A stretch of 64,000 nt of DNA from Mesorhizobium sp. 1M-11. GTDB taxonomy: Bacteria; Pseudomonadota; Alphaproteobacteria; Rhizobiales; Rhizobiaceae. The notes under the pieces are model-generated. The model saw nothing but the letters and a program-made list of their open reading frames with translations, was not told the DNA's origin and searched no databases. The DNA is taken from contig NZ_LJSD01000051.1 in NCBI RefSeq assembly GCF_001303895.1, forward strand, positions 124,001-188,000, in the 5' to 3' direction. Shown piece after piece: positions 16,101 through 25,466 of this stretch; position 1 is the first letter of the stretch; each line of letters begins with the position of its first letter. Position numbers and translations under genes: made by a program.

Positions 16101-17413
16101 AAACCCTTTTCCTCTCCCTGCTGATCTCCCTCTGCTGCGCCGGCCTCGCGATGGCGCAATCCAATCCTTCGACGCTTTCCGTCGAGCGGCTGCAGAACGT
16201 GCGGCTTCTGCCTTCCAAAGGCGATGCCAAGGCCATGGTGGTCTATTTCTCCGACCGCGGCGGATGGACCCCGAAGGACGACACGACCGCGAGCGCGCTC
16301 GCCGAAGATGGAAACGTCGTGCTGGGCGTCGACCTCGCGGCCTATGCCGGCGAGCTCGACAAGGCCGACGGAGTCTGCCTCTACGTCGTCGGCGAGATCA
16401 CCGATCTTGCCCAGACTGCGCAACGGCAGCTCAACATCCAGACCTACCTGCCGCCGATCGTCGCCGGCACCGGCGAAGGCGCCACCTTCGCCTATGCGGC
16501 GCTCGCCGACGCGCCGGCCAACACGCTGGGCGGAGCGGTCGCCTCCGGCTTTGCCGACTGGCTGACGCTGCGCCTGCCGTTCTGTCCCGGCTCGACGGCG
16601 AGCAAAACCGCCGACGGCAAGGCCTGGAGCTATGCGTTCGACAAGGCGATGCCCGAAGCGGCCACCTTGTTCGTGGCCGCCGACACGCTCGACACGATCC
16701 GCAGCCAGGCTTCGCAGCAGCCTGATATCACGGTCACGGCGCTCGATGGCGACAACGCCGCCACCCAGATCGTCGGCGCCGTCTCGTCACTGGTCGACGC
16801 GATCGAGCCGTTCGGCAAGCTGCCCGCCGTCGACCTTCCGTCGACGACGACGCCGAAAGCCGTCGCCATCTTCATTTCGGGCGATGGCGGCTGGCGCGAC
16901 ATCGACAAGACCATGGGCGAATGGCTGTCGACGCAAGGCGTCCATGTCGTCGGGCTCGACGCACTGCACTATTTCTGGTCCAGGCGCAGGCCGGAGGAGC
17001 TGGCCGCCGACATCACCACGCTCGTCAAGGACGCCGACCCGCAGGCGACGCTGCCGGTGATGCTGATCGGCTATTCCTTCGGCGCGGATACGCTGCCGCT
17101 CGCCTATCCGCTGCTGTCGAAGGACCTGCAGGGCCGGACCAAGGTCATCGCGCTGATGGCGCCCAGCCTCTCCACGTCGCTGCAGGTCACCATCACCGGC
17201 TGGCTCGGCATCGACGATAGCGGCTATCCGGTGCCGCCCGCGATCGCGGCCCTGCCGAAGGACAAGGTGCTCTGCATCTACGGCAAGGAAGAGGACGACA
17301 GCGGCTGCGAAGACCCGGCCGTCAAGGACATCACCAAGATCGAGACCGATGGCGGCCATCATTTCGACGGCGACTATCAGGGCATCGCGCGGCGCTTCCT
17401 CGACAAGCTTTGA
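16097..17413 (+). CDS. acvB: AcvB/AtvA (VirJ-family) periplasmic lipid hydrolase
   Basis: 438 residues with a signal peptide (ending AMAQ, about residue 20). The C-terminal half is the VirJ domain, an alpha/beta hydrolase: FISGDGGWRDIDKTMGEWL, the nucleophile elbow GYSFGAD and a late histidine in GGHHFDGDY. Agrobacterium AcvB has been shown to hydrolyse lysyl-phosphatidylglycerol, so it balances LpiA. The start overlaps the lpiA stop (ATGA), which settles the start and shows coupling. The N-terminal half is a diverged second hydrolase-like region, as in other AcvB proteins. Confidence 0.92.
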   Translation: MKTLFLSLLISLCCAGLAMAQSNPSTLSVERLQNVRLLPSKGDAKAMVVYFSDRGGWTPKDDTTASALAEDGNVVLGVDLAAYAGELDKADGVCLYVVGEITDLAQTAQRQLNIQTYLPPIVAGTGEGATFAYAALADAPANTLGGAVASGFADWLTLRLPFCPGSTASKTADGKAWSYAFDKAMPEAATLFVAADTLDTIRSQASQQPDITVTALDGDNAATQIVGAVSSLVDAIEPFGKLPAVDLPSTTTPKAVAIFISGDGGWRDIDKTMGEWLSTQGVHVVGLDALHYFWSRRRPEELAADITTLVKDADPQATLPVMLIGYSFGADTLPLAYPLLSKDLQGRTKVIALMAPSLSTSLQVTITGWLGIDDSGYPVPPAIAALPKDKVLCIYGKEEDDSGCEDPAVKDITKIETDGGHHFDGDYQGIARRFLDKL

Positions 17414-17685
17414 CGGCGCCTGCGGACGGGCGGAGGAGCCGCGTGTTGCTGGGTCAATCCCATCCTTCACTGTTCCGGAATGGCGCGGATTCGACGCGGT
17501 CCAGAACCCGGCTTCAATCCACTTTCCTGCACCGGCCGACGTGACCGGCGAGGCGAGCGAGGGCGATCCCGCTGGCGGGCGGCTCGTCCCAGGTTCGCTC
17601 CGACGGAAGCGAACTGGCCCAAATGCGGGGCGGGTCAGGCCGTTGAATGCCCGTCTCGCGTCACGATAATCCCGGGGCAAGATCG
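17414..17685. other. Intergenic region with R1 fragment
   Basis: No gene. A short R1 end (GTTCCGGAATGG) is at about 17472-17483. The rest is GC-rich without clear structure. Confidence 0.45.
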
Positions 17686-18072
17686 ATGGAGATGCATGTG
17701 AACTGGAATGAATTCGCCGAACGCTGGTGCGCCGACTGGAATTCGCACGATCTCGAGCGGGTTCTGGCGCATTTTGCCGACGACGTGGTGTTCACCTCGC
17801 CGATCGCCGCCAGCCTCCTGCCTGAAACAGGCGGCAGGCTGGTGGGGAAAGCGGCGCTGCGCGCCTATTGGGAAGAGGGCCTGCGCCGGATACCCGACCT
17901 TCACTTCACCATCGAGCGCGTCTTCGGCGGCATCGACACGCTCGTCATCCAATACCGCAACCAGAAAGGCTCGAGCGTGAGCGAAGTGCTGCGCTTCGAA
18001 AACGGCAAGGTGGTGCGCGGCGATGGAACCTATGCGGTGGGCGCCGACAATCCCGCCGGCATCCGCGGCTAG
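17686..18072 (+). CDS. SnoaL/NTF2-like protein
   Basis: 128 residues. The NTF2-like cone fold is suggested by WNEFAERWCADWNSHDLERVL, HFADDVVFTSP, LVGKAALRAYWEEGL, LHFTIERVFGG and VSEVLRFENGKVVRGDGTY. This pattern is typical of SnoaL-like polyketide cyclases and of small nuclear-transport-factor-like proteins with unknown ligands. Start chosen at 17686; ATG at 17692 is also possible. The gene stands alone between lpiA-acvB and a convergent regulator. Confidence 0.8.
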   Translation: MEMHVNWNEFAERWCADWNSHDLERVLAHFADDVVFTSPIAASLLPETGGRLVGKAALRAYWEEGLRRIPDLHFTIERVFGGIDTLVIQYRNQKGSSVSEVLRFENGKVVRGDGTYAVGADNPAGIRG

Positions 18073-18149
18073 CCCTTGGTTTGCCGACAGCCGGCAAACC
18101 AATCGCACATGCCTCCTCCGCCGGCGGACAGTGCGGGACGGGGCCACGA

Positions 18150-19778
18150 TCAAGGACGTGGCCGCCAGCCGGCGGCCATGACTTCCCTGAAACCGGGATG
18201 GTTCCTGACCCCCGCCAGGTCGTCGTCATTCCTGATCATGTCGGCCATGCCGGCCGCGCTTTGCCGGACATAGATCTTGAGGAAGCGCAGCGCGGTCTCC
18301 TGATCGCCAGCGACGGAGTAGACCGACGCGGCATTGTAGGTCGTGATCGGATCGTCGGGATCGAGCATCAGGGCGCGTTTGATCCAGGAGACCGCAAGGT
18401 CGGCCTTGCCGAGATGCATCAGCGCTATTGCTCCTCGCGACAGGGGCGCGGGATTCTCGGGCTGCAGGATCGCCACGCGTTCGGCCAGTTCGAGCGTGAG
18501 CCTGGCCCATCTGACCTTGTCCGGGTCTGCCTTGTCGATCGCCGCCAGGACGAAGTAGGGGCCGAGATAGTCGTCGCGGCGCAGTTGCGCCGCCTCGATG
18601 AATTCCGCCTTGGCGATCTCGCGATGCCCCAGAGTCCAGGCCAGGAAGCCCGAGAACAGCCGCGCCTCGAAACAGGTCGGGTCGATGGCCAGGGCCTGCG
18701 CATAGGCGCCGCGCGCATCTTCGGTGCGGCCGGATCTCTGGAACGCCAGGCCTCGCGCCACATGCGCCTCGGCGAGGCTGGCGTCGAGCGCCAGCGCCCT
18801 GTCGGCGATGGCGAGGACGGAGTCCGGCGTTTCGTCGGTGGCGAACCATTCCAGCAGGTAGCAATCGCACAAGGCGATGGCCGAAAGGGCGCGCGCGAAA
18901 GCCGGATCGAGTTCGACCGCCCGGGTGAACATCCGGCGCGCCACCACAAGATGCGACCGCGTCCAGTGCCGCGCCAGCTGCCATCCGTGCCGGTAATAGG
19001 TATAGGCCTCCATGTTGTCGGTCCGCGACAGCTGGATGGCGCGCTGCTCCTGCGGCAGCAGCTCCACCACCAGATGCCTGACGATCGCCTCGGCGATCTC
19101 GTCCTGAATGGCGAAGACGTCGCTCAGATAGCGGTCGAAGCGATCCGCCCACAGGATCGTGCCCGAACGCGCGTCGACGAGCTGCGCCGACACGCGCAGG
19201 CGCTCCCCCACCAGCCGCACGCTGCCGTCGACGATGTGGCCGACGCCCAGCGCTTCGGCGGCTTCCGCTGCCGGGCGCGGAACCTCCGGTGCGGCAATGC
19301 GGCCAGACATCACTGTGAGCTGCCGGCTTCGCGTCAGCGCCGTGGCGATGTCCTCGGTCAGCCCTTCGGCGAACCAGTGGTGTTCGCGGTCGCGCGCCAG
19401 CGGCCGGAACGGCAGCACCGCGATGGAAGGCAGTTTCGACTGCGGCGAGGGAAGTTCGCTGCGGCAGCGGACCTGTCCCTCGTCGACGATGTAGCCGCGC
19501 CGCGGCACCGTCCGGACAAGATTTTCAGCCTCCGCCCCGAGCGCGGCGCGCACGTCCTTCAGGCATTGGCTGAGGGAGTCGTCCGAGACGATGGTGTCCG
19601 GCCAGAGCGCGCCGATCAGTTCCTCCTTGTCGATGACCCGGCCAGGGTTCTCGACCAGGTAGATCAGCAGCGCCAGAGACTTCGGGCGTATCGCGATGTC
19701 GTCGCCGCCATGCCGGAGCCGCCGGCGCCCGAGATCGAGCGTGTGGCCGCCGAATTCATAGATCAGCGCCGGCTTCAT
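18150..19778 (-). CDS. Winged-helix transcriptional regulator with TolB-like and TPR domains
   Basis: 542 residues from the ATG at 19778, which has a GGGGGG stretch upstream; longer frames cross the DUF1127 gene. Residues 1-100 are an OmpR/ToxR-type winged helix (LDLGRRRLRHGG, RPKSLALLIYLVENPGRVIDKEELI, VPRRGYIV). Next comes a domain shared with adenylate-cyclase-like and TolB-N proteins (SIAVLPFRPLARDRE, FAEGLTEDIATALTR, YIVDGSVR-like). The C-terminal ~250 residues are TPR helices. No membrane segment is seen, unlike CadC. Family members regulate targets in response to poorly known signals. It lies 52 bp downstream of the DUF1127 gene. Confidence 0.85.
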   Translation of the reverse strand: MKPALIYEFGGHTLDLGRRRLRHGGDDIAIRPKSLALLIYLVENPGRVIDKEELIGALWPDTIVSDDSLSQCLKDVRAALGAEAENLVRTVPRRGYIVDEGQVRCRSELPSPQSKLPSIAVLPFRPLARDREHHWFAEGLTEDIATALTRSRQLTVMSGRIAAPEVPRPAAEAAEALGVGHIVDGSVRLVGERLRVSAQLVDARSGTILWADRFDRYLSDVFAIQDEIAEAIVRHLVVELLPQEQRAIQLSRTDNMEAYTYYRHGWQLARHWTRSHLVVARRMFTRAVELDPAFARALSAIALCDCYLLEWFATDETPDSVLAIADRALALDASLAEAHVARGLAFQRSGRTEDARGAYAQALAIDPTCFEARLFSGFLAWTLGHREIAKAEFIEAAQLRRDDYLGPYFVLAAIDKADPDKVRWARLTLELAERVAILQPENPAPLSRGAIALMHLGKADLAVSWIKRALMLDPDDPITTYNAASVYSVAGDQETALRFLKIYVRQSAAGMADMIRNDDDLAGVRNHPGFREVMAAGWRPRP

Positions 19779-19830
19779 CGCGTCCCCCCGACCCGTCATC
19801 GCCTCCCGGCATGGCCCGCAGGCGACCAGA

Positions 19831-20082
19831 TTACATGTCGAGACGATAATAATCGAATTCCATTTCCTGGCGCGGCTCCCGGCCAAGATAATCGGATCTG
19901 ATACGGCGCGGCTTTCGACAGATGCCGATGTCGTCGAGCTGGTGGTCGCTGAGCTGCTGAAGGGCGTGCAGCGTCCTCCTGTCCAGCGCGCGCGCCTTCA
20001 CGGCCTTGGCTACGCGATCCGGGAACCCGAGGATGGTCCGGAACAAGGCCGATGCCGGCCGGTCGATGCGGATATGTGCCAT
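19831..20082 (-). CDS. DUF1127 domain small protein
   Basis: 83 residues from ATG 20082 with GGAGAGGG upstream. The DUF1127 signature is RRTLHALQQLSDHQLDDIGI near residues 35-54, an arginine-rich helix followed by L-D-D-I-G-I/L. The C terminus is charged (YLGREPRQEMEFDYYRLDM). Short DUF1127 proteins in Agrobacterium and other alphaproteobacteria influence phosphate, stress and RNA-related regulation; this longer version is of unknown role. It is upstream of the TPR regulator on the same strand. Confidence 0.82.
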   Translation of the reverse strand: MAHIRIDRPASALFRTILGFPDRVAKAVKARALDRRTLHALQQLSDHQLDDIGICRKPRRIRSDYLGREPRQEMEFDYYRLDM

Positions 20083-20465
20083 TGCCCTCTCCACCATCTG
20101 TGACGATGGGGCGACGGTGCCCGGCCGGCGGGCTGAAAGTCCGGATCGTTGCGTGAAATTTCCATGAAATCGGAACGCTCGGGCCAGTCGAGGACCGGCC
20201 GGCTTCCGCCTCGGGCGTTCCTTTGCCGGCATATGGCCGAAAACCATGCCATCGGTGCGCGGCCGAACCATCGGCGCTCCGCCTCGCCGGTTAAGGCTAT
20301 CGCCAACAGAGACTATGCACATGGCCCGGCTGGGGGCATAGTCAGTGGACGTGCCCAATTCGGACATGAAAATGGACTTTGCTGCGGCCTGGGAGCCTGC
20401 CACACGGTTGTCAGCCCTTACCGGCATCCTGATGGGGTAACCTGCCGTTGCGTGCGAGGGGTCCG
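20083..20465. other. Divergent regulatory region
   Basis: 383 bp between the leftward DUF1127 gene and the rightward LAL regulator. It must hold both promoters. I see no clear repeat, hairpin or EcfG box in it. Confidence 0.4.
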
Positions 20466-23129
20466 ATGCTGCTTGAGAGGGAAAAACCGCTGGAGGCGAT
20501 GCGGTCGATCGGCGCTCTTGCCGAGGCCGGACATGGCCGCGTGGTTGTCGTCGAAGGCGAAGCAGGCATCGGCAAGACCACCCTCATCCGCGTCTTCGCG
20601 GAGCAGGCGGCGGAAGAGAGCCGCATCTTCTGGGGCTGGTGCGAAGCGCTGTTCACGCCGCGCCCGCTCGGCCCCGTCCACGACATGGCGGCGGCGTTCC
20701 CGCCGGGCATATCGGCGTTGATCGAGGAATCCGCCGCCCAGGACAAGCTGTTTCCTGCCTTGCTTCAGATGCTCCAGCGCGCCGACAGCGCCGCCATACT
20801 CATTTTCGAGGACATGCATTGGGCCGACAACGCGACGCTCGACCTCGTCAGATATCTCGGCCGCCGCATCGCGCTGCTGCCGGCGATGCTGGTGCTCAGC
20901 GTGCGCAGCGACGAGGTCGGCATCGACCACGCCTTGCGCGATGTGCTCGGCGACCTGCCGGCTTCGGTCGTCACCCGCATCAATCTCCAGCCGCTTTCGG
21001 TGGAGAGCGTCAACCGGCTGGCCGAGGAAGCCGGACGCTCGCCGCAAGACCTTCACCGCATCACGGAAGGCAACCCCTTCTTCGTCTCGGAGCTTCTGTC
21101 GGACGGGGCGCAGGACGGCAGGCGCCTGCCGGGCTCGATCCGTGACGCGGTGTGGGCAAGGCTGTCGAGGCTCGGCGCGGACGTGCGCGCCTTGCTCGAC
21201 ACGGTGAGCATCACCCCCGGCGGCATCGAACCCTGGCTGATCGAACACCTGATCGGGGAAGACGCGAACCACATCATCGACCAGTGCCTGGCGCGTGGCC
21301 TGCTGCGGCTGGACGAAAGCGACATGCTGACCTTCCGCCATGAACTGGCGCGCGAGGCGACCCTGGAACGGATAGCGCCATCCGCGCAAAGGCTGCTCCA
21401 TGCCCGCATAGAGGCCGCACTGGCCGAACTTCCCACGGCGCAGGACGCGGCGATGCTGTCCCGGCGGGTCCATCATGCGGATGGCGCCGGCAATGGCGAG
21501 CGGGTTCTGGAACTTGCTCCACACGCCGCCAGGCAGGCGGCACGCCTGGGCTCACATCGGGAAGCCGCCGCCCATCACGCGACGGCGCTGCGCTATGTCG
21601 GGCTGGCCGCGCCGGAACTCGCCGCCCAGCTCCACGACAACTGGGCCTATGAGGCGAGCCTCAGCCTGCGCGACTATCCCGGCATCATCGAGGCAAGACA
21701 CAGGGCCATCGCCATCTGGCGGCAGCTTGGCCGGCACGAGAAGATCAGCGCCAACATGCGGATGCTGTCGCGCCTGTACTGGCGGCAGGGCGAGGGCCGC
21801 CTGGCGGAAGATTTCGCCGATGAAGCGGTGCGCGAGGTCGAGGCCCTGTCGCCGGGGCCGGAGCTGGCGCTGGCCTACAGCACGCGGTCGCAGCTTCACA
21901 TGCTGCACTACCGTTTCGACCAGGCCGTCGAATGGGGCGAACGCGCGATTTCGCTGTCGCATCGATTTGGAGAAATAGGCACCAGGGTCCATGCGCTGAA
22001 CAATGTCGGCACCGCGCTGATGTTCGCCAACCGGCCGGGTGGAAAGGAACGCCTGCAGGAAAGCCTCGACCTCTCTCTCCAGCATGCCCTTCATGACGAT
22101 GCGGCCCGCGCCTATACGAACTTCTCGGAATGTGTGGCCCTGGAGAAGGATTTCGACCTCGCGGAGCGCCTGCTGTCCGACGGGATCGCTTACTGTGCCC
22201 GCTACGACCTCGACCTGCCCGCCCAGTATCTGATCGGCCGCCAGGCCCAGCTCCGGCTCGAGCAGGGCCGGTTCCGCGAGGCTGAATCGATCGCCGACGG
22301 CGTCATGAAGCAGGAAGAGGTGCCCATGGTCATGCACCTTCCCGCCATGACGGTGCTGGCAACCGTCCGCATGCGGCTGGGCGACAGGTCGGCCCCCGAT
22401 CTGCTCGAACGCACCTTGAAGGAAGGCCTCCAGACGGAGGAACCGCAGCGCATCGTGCCCGTGCGCCTGGCCATGGTCGAGGCGGCGTGGCTGGCCGGGG
22501 ACAGCGAAGCCGCCGCCGAAAACCTTGCCGCGTTGACCGCGATGGACCTTACCAACTTCAGGCCATGGGACCTGGGTGAGCTCGCGGTATGGGGTCGTCG
22601 CTGCGGCATCGCGGTGCCGGTGTCGGACTCCCTGCCCTTGCCGCGCGCCCACGAGCTTGCCGGCGATCCGCTGGCGGCATCCGAGGAATGGGCACGGCTT
22701 GGGCTGCCCTATGAGGCAGCCTTGTCCGCGCTGCAAGCCACAGGCTCGCAGGCCGAACAGGCGATTGTGGGCGCGGTCGCGACACTGGACCGGCTGGAGG
22801 CCAGGCCAGCCGCCCAGCTTGGGCGCAGGATCGCTCAACGCCTGGGCATCGCCGACAGGATGCCGAAGACACGCAGAGGCCCTTATTCGGCGGCCCGCCA
22901 CCATCCGCTGGGCCTGACCCGGCACGAGCAGCAGGTTCTCGAGCTGATCGCCCAGGGCATCGGCAACAAGGAAATCGCACGCCGCATGTCGCGTTCGCCA
23001 CGCACGATCGAGCATCATGTCTCCGCCGTGCTCGGCAAGTTCAGCGCCGCCAACCGCATGGAAGTGCTTCTGCGGCTGCGCGGCGAACCATGGCTGCTGC
23101 CCGATCGCGACCCCTCGCAGGCTGCCTGA
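20466..23129 (+). CDS. LAL-type LuxR-family regulator (AAA ATPase + LuxR helix-turn-helix)
   Basis: 887 residues from ATG 20466 with GAGGGG upstream. The N terminus is a STAND/AAA ATPase: Walker A GEAGIGKTTL (31-40) and Walker B ILIFEDMHWAD (111-121). The middle is long helical-repeat sequence. The last ~70 residues are a LuxR DNA-binding domain (LTRHEQQVLELIAQGIGNKE, SRSPRTIEHHVSAVLGKF). Large ATP-binding LuxR regulators (MalT-like) integrate an inducer with ATP binding to activate transcription. The inducer is unknown. It is divergent from the DUF1127-TPR regulator genes. Confidence 0.9.
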   Translation: MLLEREKPLEAMRSIGALAEAGHGRVVVVEGEAGIGKTTLIRVFAEQAAEESRIFWGWCEALFTPRPLGPVHDMAAAFPPGISALIEESAAQDKLFPALLQMLQRADSAAILIFEDMHWADNATLDLVRYLGRRIALLPAMLVLSVRSDEVGIDHALRDVLGDLPASVVTRINLQPLSVESVNRLAEEAGRSPQDLHRITEGNPFFVSELLSDGAQDGRRLPGSIRDAVWARLSRLGADVRALLDTVSITPGGIEPWLIEHLIGEDANHIIDQCLARGLLRLDESDMLTFRHELAREATLERIAPSAQRLLHARIEAALAELPTAQDAAMLSRRVHHADGAGNGERVLELAPHAARQAARLGSHREAAAHHATALRYVGLAAPELAAQLHDNWAYEASLSLRDYPGIIEARHRAIAIWRQLGRHEKISANMRMLSRLYWRQGEGRLAEDFADEAVREVEALSPGPELALAYSTRSQLHMLHYRFDQAVEWGERAISLSHRFGEIGTRVHALNNVGTALMFANRPGGKERLQESLDLSLQHALHDDAARAYTNFSECVALEKDFDLAERLLSDGIAYCARYDLDLPAQYLIGRQAQLRLEQGRFREAESIADGVMKQEEVPMVMHLPAMTVLATVRMRLGDRSAPDLLERTLKEGLQTEEPQRIVPVRLAMVEAAWLAGDSEAAAENLAALTAMDLTNFRPWDLGELAVWGRRCGIAVPVSDSLPLPRAHELAGDPLAASEEWARLGLPYEAALSALQATGSQAEQAIVGAVATLDRLEARPAAQLGRRIAQRLGIADRMPKTRRGPYSAARHHPLGLTRHEQQVLELIAQGIGNKEIARRMSRSPRTIEHHVSAVLGKFSAANRMEVLLRLRGEPWLLPDRDPSQAA

Positions 23130-23198
23130 AGGCGTCGTCGTCTTTCTCGCAGCTGCCGACAACGTGGCAGTCGGGGCAATGTCAGCTCGGTTCTCCAG

Positions 23199-23261
23199 CG
23201 TTCCGGAATGGATCCCCGACACTCTCCAGTCGCTTCGCTCCCTGCGAGGTCGAGGATGACG
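23199..23261 (+). repeat. R1 arm
   Basis: Forward arm, GTTCCGGAATGGATCC to GAGGATGACG, complete. Sits about 70 bp after the LAL regulator stop. Confidence 0.8.
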
Positions 23262-23282
23262 GACTGCATTTGATGCCGGCGC

Positions 23283-23384
23283 TAGAGCGTTTCCGTTTTT
23301 TACGGAAACGCGGAACCGCTCCAACTCTTTGTTTTTACGCAATTCCGGACGGAAAACCGCTGCGCACTTTTCCTGGAATTGCGC
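23283..23384 (+). repeat. R2 repeat
   Basis: Most complete copy. A hairpin GCGTTTCCG-TTTTTTA-CGGAAACGC is followed by CCAACTCTTTGTTTTTAC and the palindrome arms GCAATTCC and GGAATTGC around GGAAAACCGCTGCGCACTTT. The sequence after it to 23528 shows nothing recognisable. Confidence 0.75.
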
Positions 23385-23528
23385 TAATCGTCACCGTTGG
23401 TGCCTGACGCACACTACCGGTATTTTTGCCTCCCGCGCTCGCTCGCATGACGCTGCGATATCAGGCCGTCCCGCGGATTTCGTGATCGGAACACACGCTG
23501 GTGATGAGCGAAGGCGAACAGGGAACTC

Positions 23529-23592
23529 CGTCATCCTCGACCTCGTGAGCGACCGAAGGGAGTGGAGAGTGTCGGGGATCCATTCCGGAACG
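23529..23592 (-). repeat. R1 arm
   Basis: Reverse arm, GTCATCCTCGACCTC to GGATCCATTCCGGAACG. It faces the arm at 23199 across 267 bp that include the R2 copy. 23593-23843 shows only the ribosome site of the next gene. Confidence 0.8.
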
Positions 23593-23843
23593 TTGACGAA
23601 TATTCAGCGCTCCAGACCCATCTTCAACCGCGACGCACCCTGCCTGGAATGGCTCCAACCCCTTGATATTTCTCAAAACCGGGGGTTCGGCTGGCTGAAA
23701 TCTAGGTAGCCTCCCCGATGTGCGGGTTTGTGCATCTCCATACCATCTCAACAGGCTGAGCCCGAACTGCGGGGGGCAGGCCGACATATTTCCTTTCAGG
23801 AAACGGGCGGACTGAACGGAACAAATGGTCAAAGGAGAGGAGC

Positions 23844-24494
23844 ATGACCACGCTGGTGGAGGGGCTTAGGCGCCGTTCTCGACATATCGATGCGATCAGA
23901 TCGCCGGGGCGGGTTTGCGTCTTCGGCGGATCGAAGCAGGCAGACGAAGGGGAAATCGCCGACTCGGCTGTCGAACTCGGCCGCCTGCTTGCCCTCGAAG
24001 GCATAGGTCTGGTCTATGGCGGAGAGGAAGGCGACCTGACCGGCTCGGTGGCCCGGGCCGCCGCCGAAAACGGCGGCATGGTCACCGCCGTGGTGCAGCA
24101 AGCCTCCACCTACCCGCGCAACAGCGGGTACTTCGCGGACGAAGTCGTGGTGGTGCCCGGCTTCCAGGCCCGCAAGAGAGCCATGTTCGACCGGGCCGAC
24201 GTTCTCATCGCATTGCCGGGCGGGGTCGGCGCCATCGAGGAACTCAGCGAGGTCATCGCGCTGCACAAGGACGAACCCGGCAGCAAGCCGCTGCTCATCG
24301 CCAATTTCGGCAGGTGCTGGTCGCCGCTGTTCGACCTGTTCATGTATCTGCGCTGCTCCGGCTACATATGCGGCGAAGGGCTGGAGAAATGCCTGCTGAT
24401 CGAACGTCCTCAGGCCGTGCTTTCCACCTTGCACGCCCTGCTGGCCCCTCGGGCGGACATGCAGGTCGAGGCGCGCATGGCGGCTTTCGCTTGA
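23844..24494 (+). CDS. LOG-family (TIGR00730) nucleotide-binding protein
   Basis: 216 residues with an AGGAGAGGAG ribosome site. A Rossmann fold with VCVFGGSKQAD near the N terminus, the RKRAMFDRAD segment (about 111-119) and the phosphate-binding PGGVGAIEEL motif (125-134, family PGGxGTxxE). LOG proteins hydrolyse cytokinin ribotides or other nucleoside monophosphates. The bacterial substrates are often unknown, and the GT to GA change in the motif is a mild deviation. Stand-alone gene. Confidence 0.85.
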   Translation: MTTLVEGLRRRSRHIDAIRSPGRVCVFGGSKQADEGEIADSAVELGRLLALEGIGLVYGGEEGDLTGSVARAAAENGGMVTAVVQQASTYPRNSGYFADEVVVVPGFQARKRAMFDRADVLIALPGGVGAIEELSEVIALHKDEPGSKPLLIANFGRCWSPLFDLFMYLRCSGYICGEGLEKCLLIERPQAVLSTLHALLAPRADMQVEARMAAFA

Positions 24495-24584
24495 GCGAAA
24501 GCGCCAATGCGACACCCGGCGCGGGCGTCTATCACCAGCACATGGCAAGAGTGGGTGGTCTGGAGCGCGGCGGCCTTCTCTGCT

Positions 24585-24647
24585 GTTCCGGAATGGATCC
24601 CCGACACTCTCCACTCCCTCCGGTCGTTCACGAGGTCGAGGATGACG
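24585..24647 (+). repeat. R1 arm
   Basis: Forward arm between the convergent LOG and DoxX genes, complete from GTTCCGGAATGGATCC to GATGACG. Confidence 0.8.
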
Positions 24648-24687
24648 GCCTTCACGTACCTCCGGCGCTAATCACCAGCGGCCTGGC

Positions 24688-25086
24688 CTACCGCCTTGCC
24701 AGGTTGTCGCGCAGGCTGGTGCGCACGGCATCCAGGCTCCAGCGTCCCGCTCCGGCCGTGACCAGATACATGCACACGACGCTGGCCAGCGTGAAGCCGG
24801 TTGCCTCGACGGAGGGCCAGTTGAGCCCGGGCTGGTACCAGTAGGGGTACATGACGAAGAAGTTGATGGAGAGGAAAAGCGCGGCAAGGCGCGTGAACAG
24901 GCCGACGACGATCAGCGAGCCGGCCAGGATCTGCACCCAGCGTGAGACCCAGTAGAGCAGCATGTGCGTCGGATGGTCCAGGTTCGGCGGCTGCATCAGG
25001 GCCGGCAGGCTGCAATAGAGATAGGCCAGGCCGCATACGATGCGCATGACACTCAGCATCTGCGGGGAATAGCGGTCGAGATCCAT
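24688..25086 (-). CDS. DoxX-family membrane protein
   Basis: 132 residues with four hydrophobic helices. DoxX hallmarks include VMRIVCGLAYLYCSLPALMQ, the second helix VQILAGSLIVVGLFTRLAAL, and FFVMYPYWYQPGLNWPS. DoxX proteins are small quinol-oxidase-associated or redox membrane proteins of uncertain function. Start ATG at 25086. No partner gene is adjacent. Confidence 0.85.
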   Translation of the reverse strand: MDLDRYSPQMLSVMRIVCGLAYLYCSLPALMQPPNLDHPTHMLLYWVSRWVQILAGSLIVVGLFTRLAALFLSINFFVMYPYWYQPGLNWPSVEATGFTLASVVCMYLVTAGAGRWSLDAVRTSLRDNLARR

Positions 25087-25466
25087 GGTGCGAAATCCAG
25101 CAACGAGGCAACGAGCAAGCGCATAAAACAGCGCGCTCCACTACAAAAAAGCGCGCGTTCCTCCGCCGTTCGGCCAGCCTTGCTCGATTTCTCCCAACAG
25201 CCGTGTTCGGCAGGACACGCCATTGGAATTCAATCGCGGCTGGCCGGTGCGGACGATGGATACGGACAGGACAGAGGGGTAGGGCGAGGCTCGACCTGGG
25301 AGAATGCCGAAGCAAAATCGAGCCTCAAGCCCACTGACTTACTCCTCGTCAGCATGCCGAAGTTTGCCAGCAAACACTGAGTCGGGCAATTGTGTACTTT
25401 AGAACACCCTTATGGACGCGTGGTGCGCCTTTCAGGATGCCCTGCCCCTTGCCCGACCCGGCGCTC
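25087..25466. other. Intergenic region
   Basis: 380 bp with no supported gene. There is a small GC hairpin (GCGCGCT with AGCGCGC) near 25133-25158, close to the expected DoxX promoter region. Otherwise nothing. Confidence 0.4.

Noticed and set aside
23301..23335. GGAAC followed by GTTTTT in the R2 copy as an EcfG promoter
   Set aside because: The spacer is only 14 bases, outside the 16-17 seen for the sigma factor, and the sequence belongs to the repeat.
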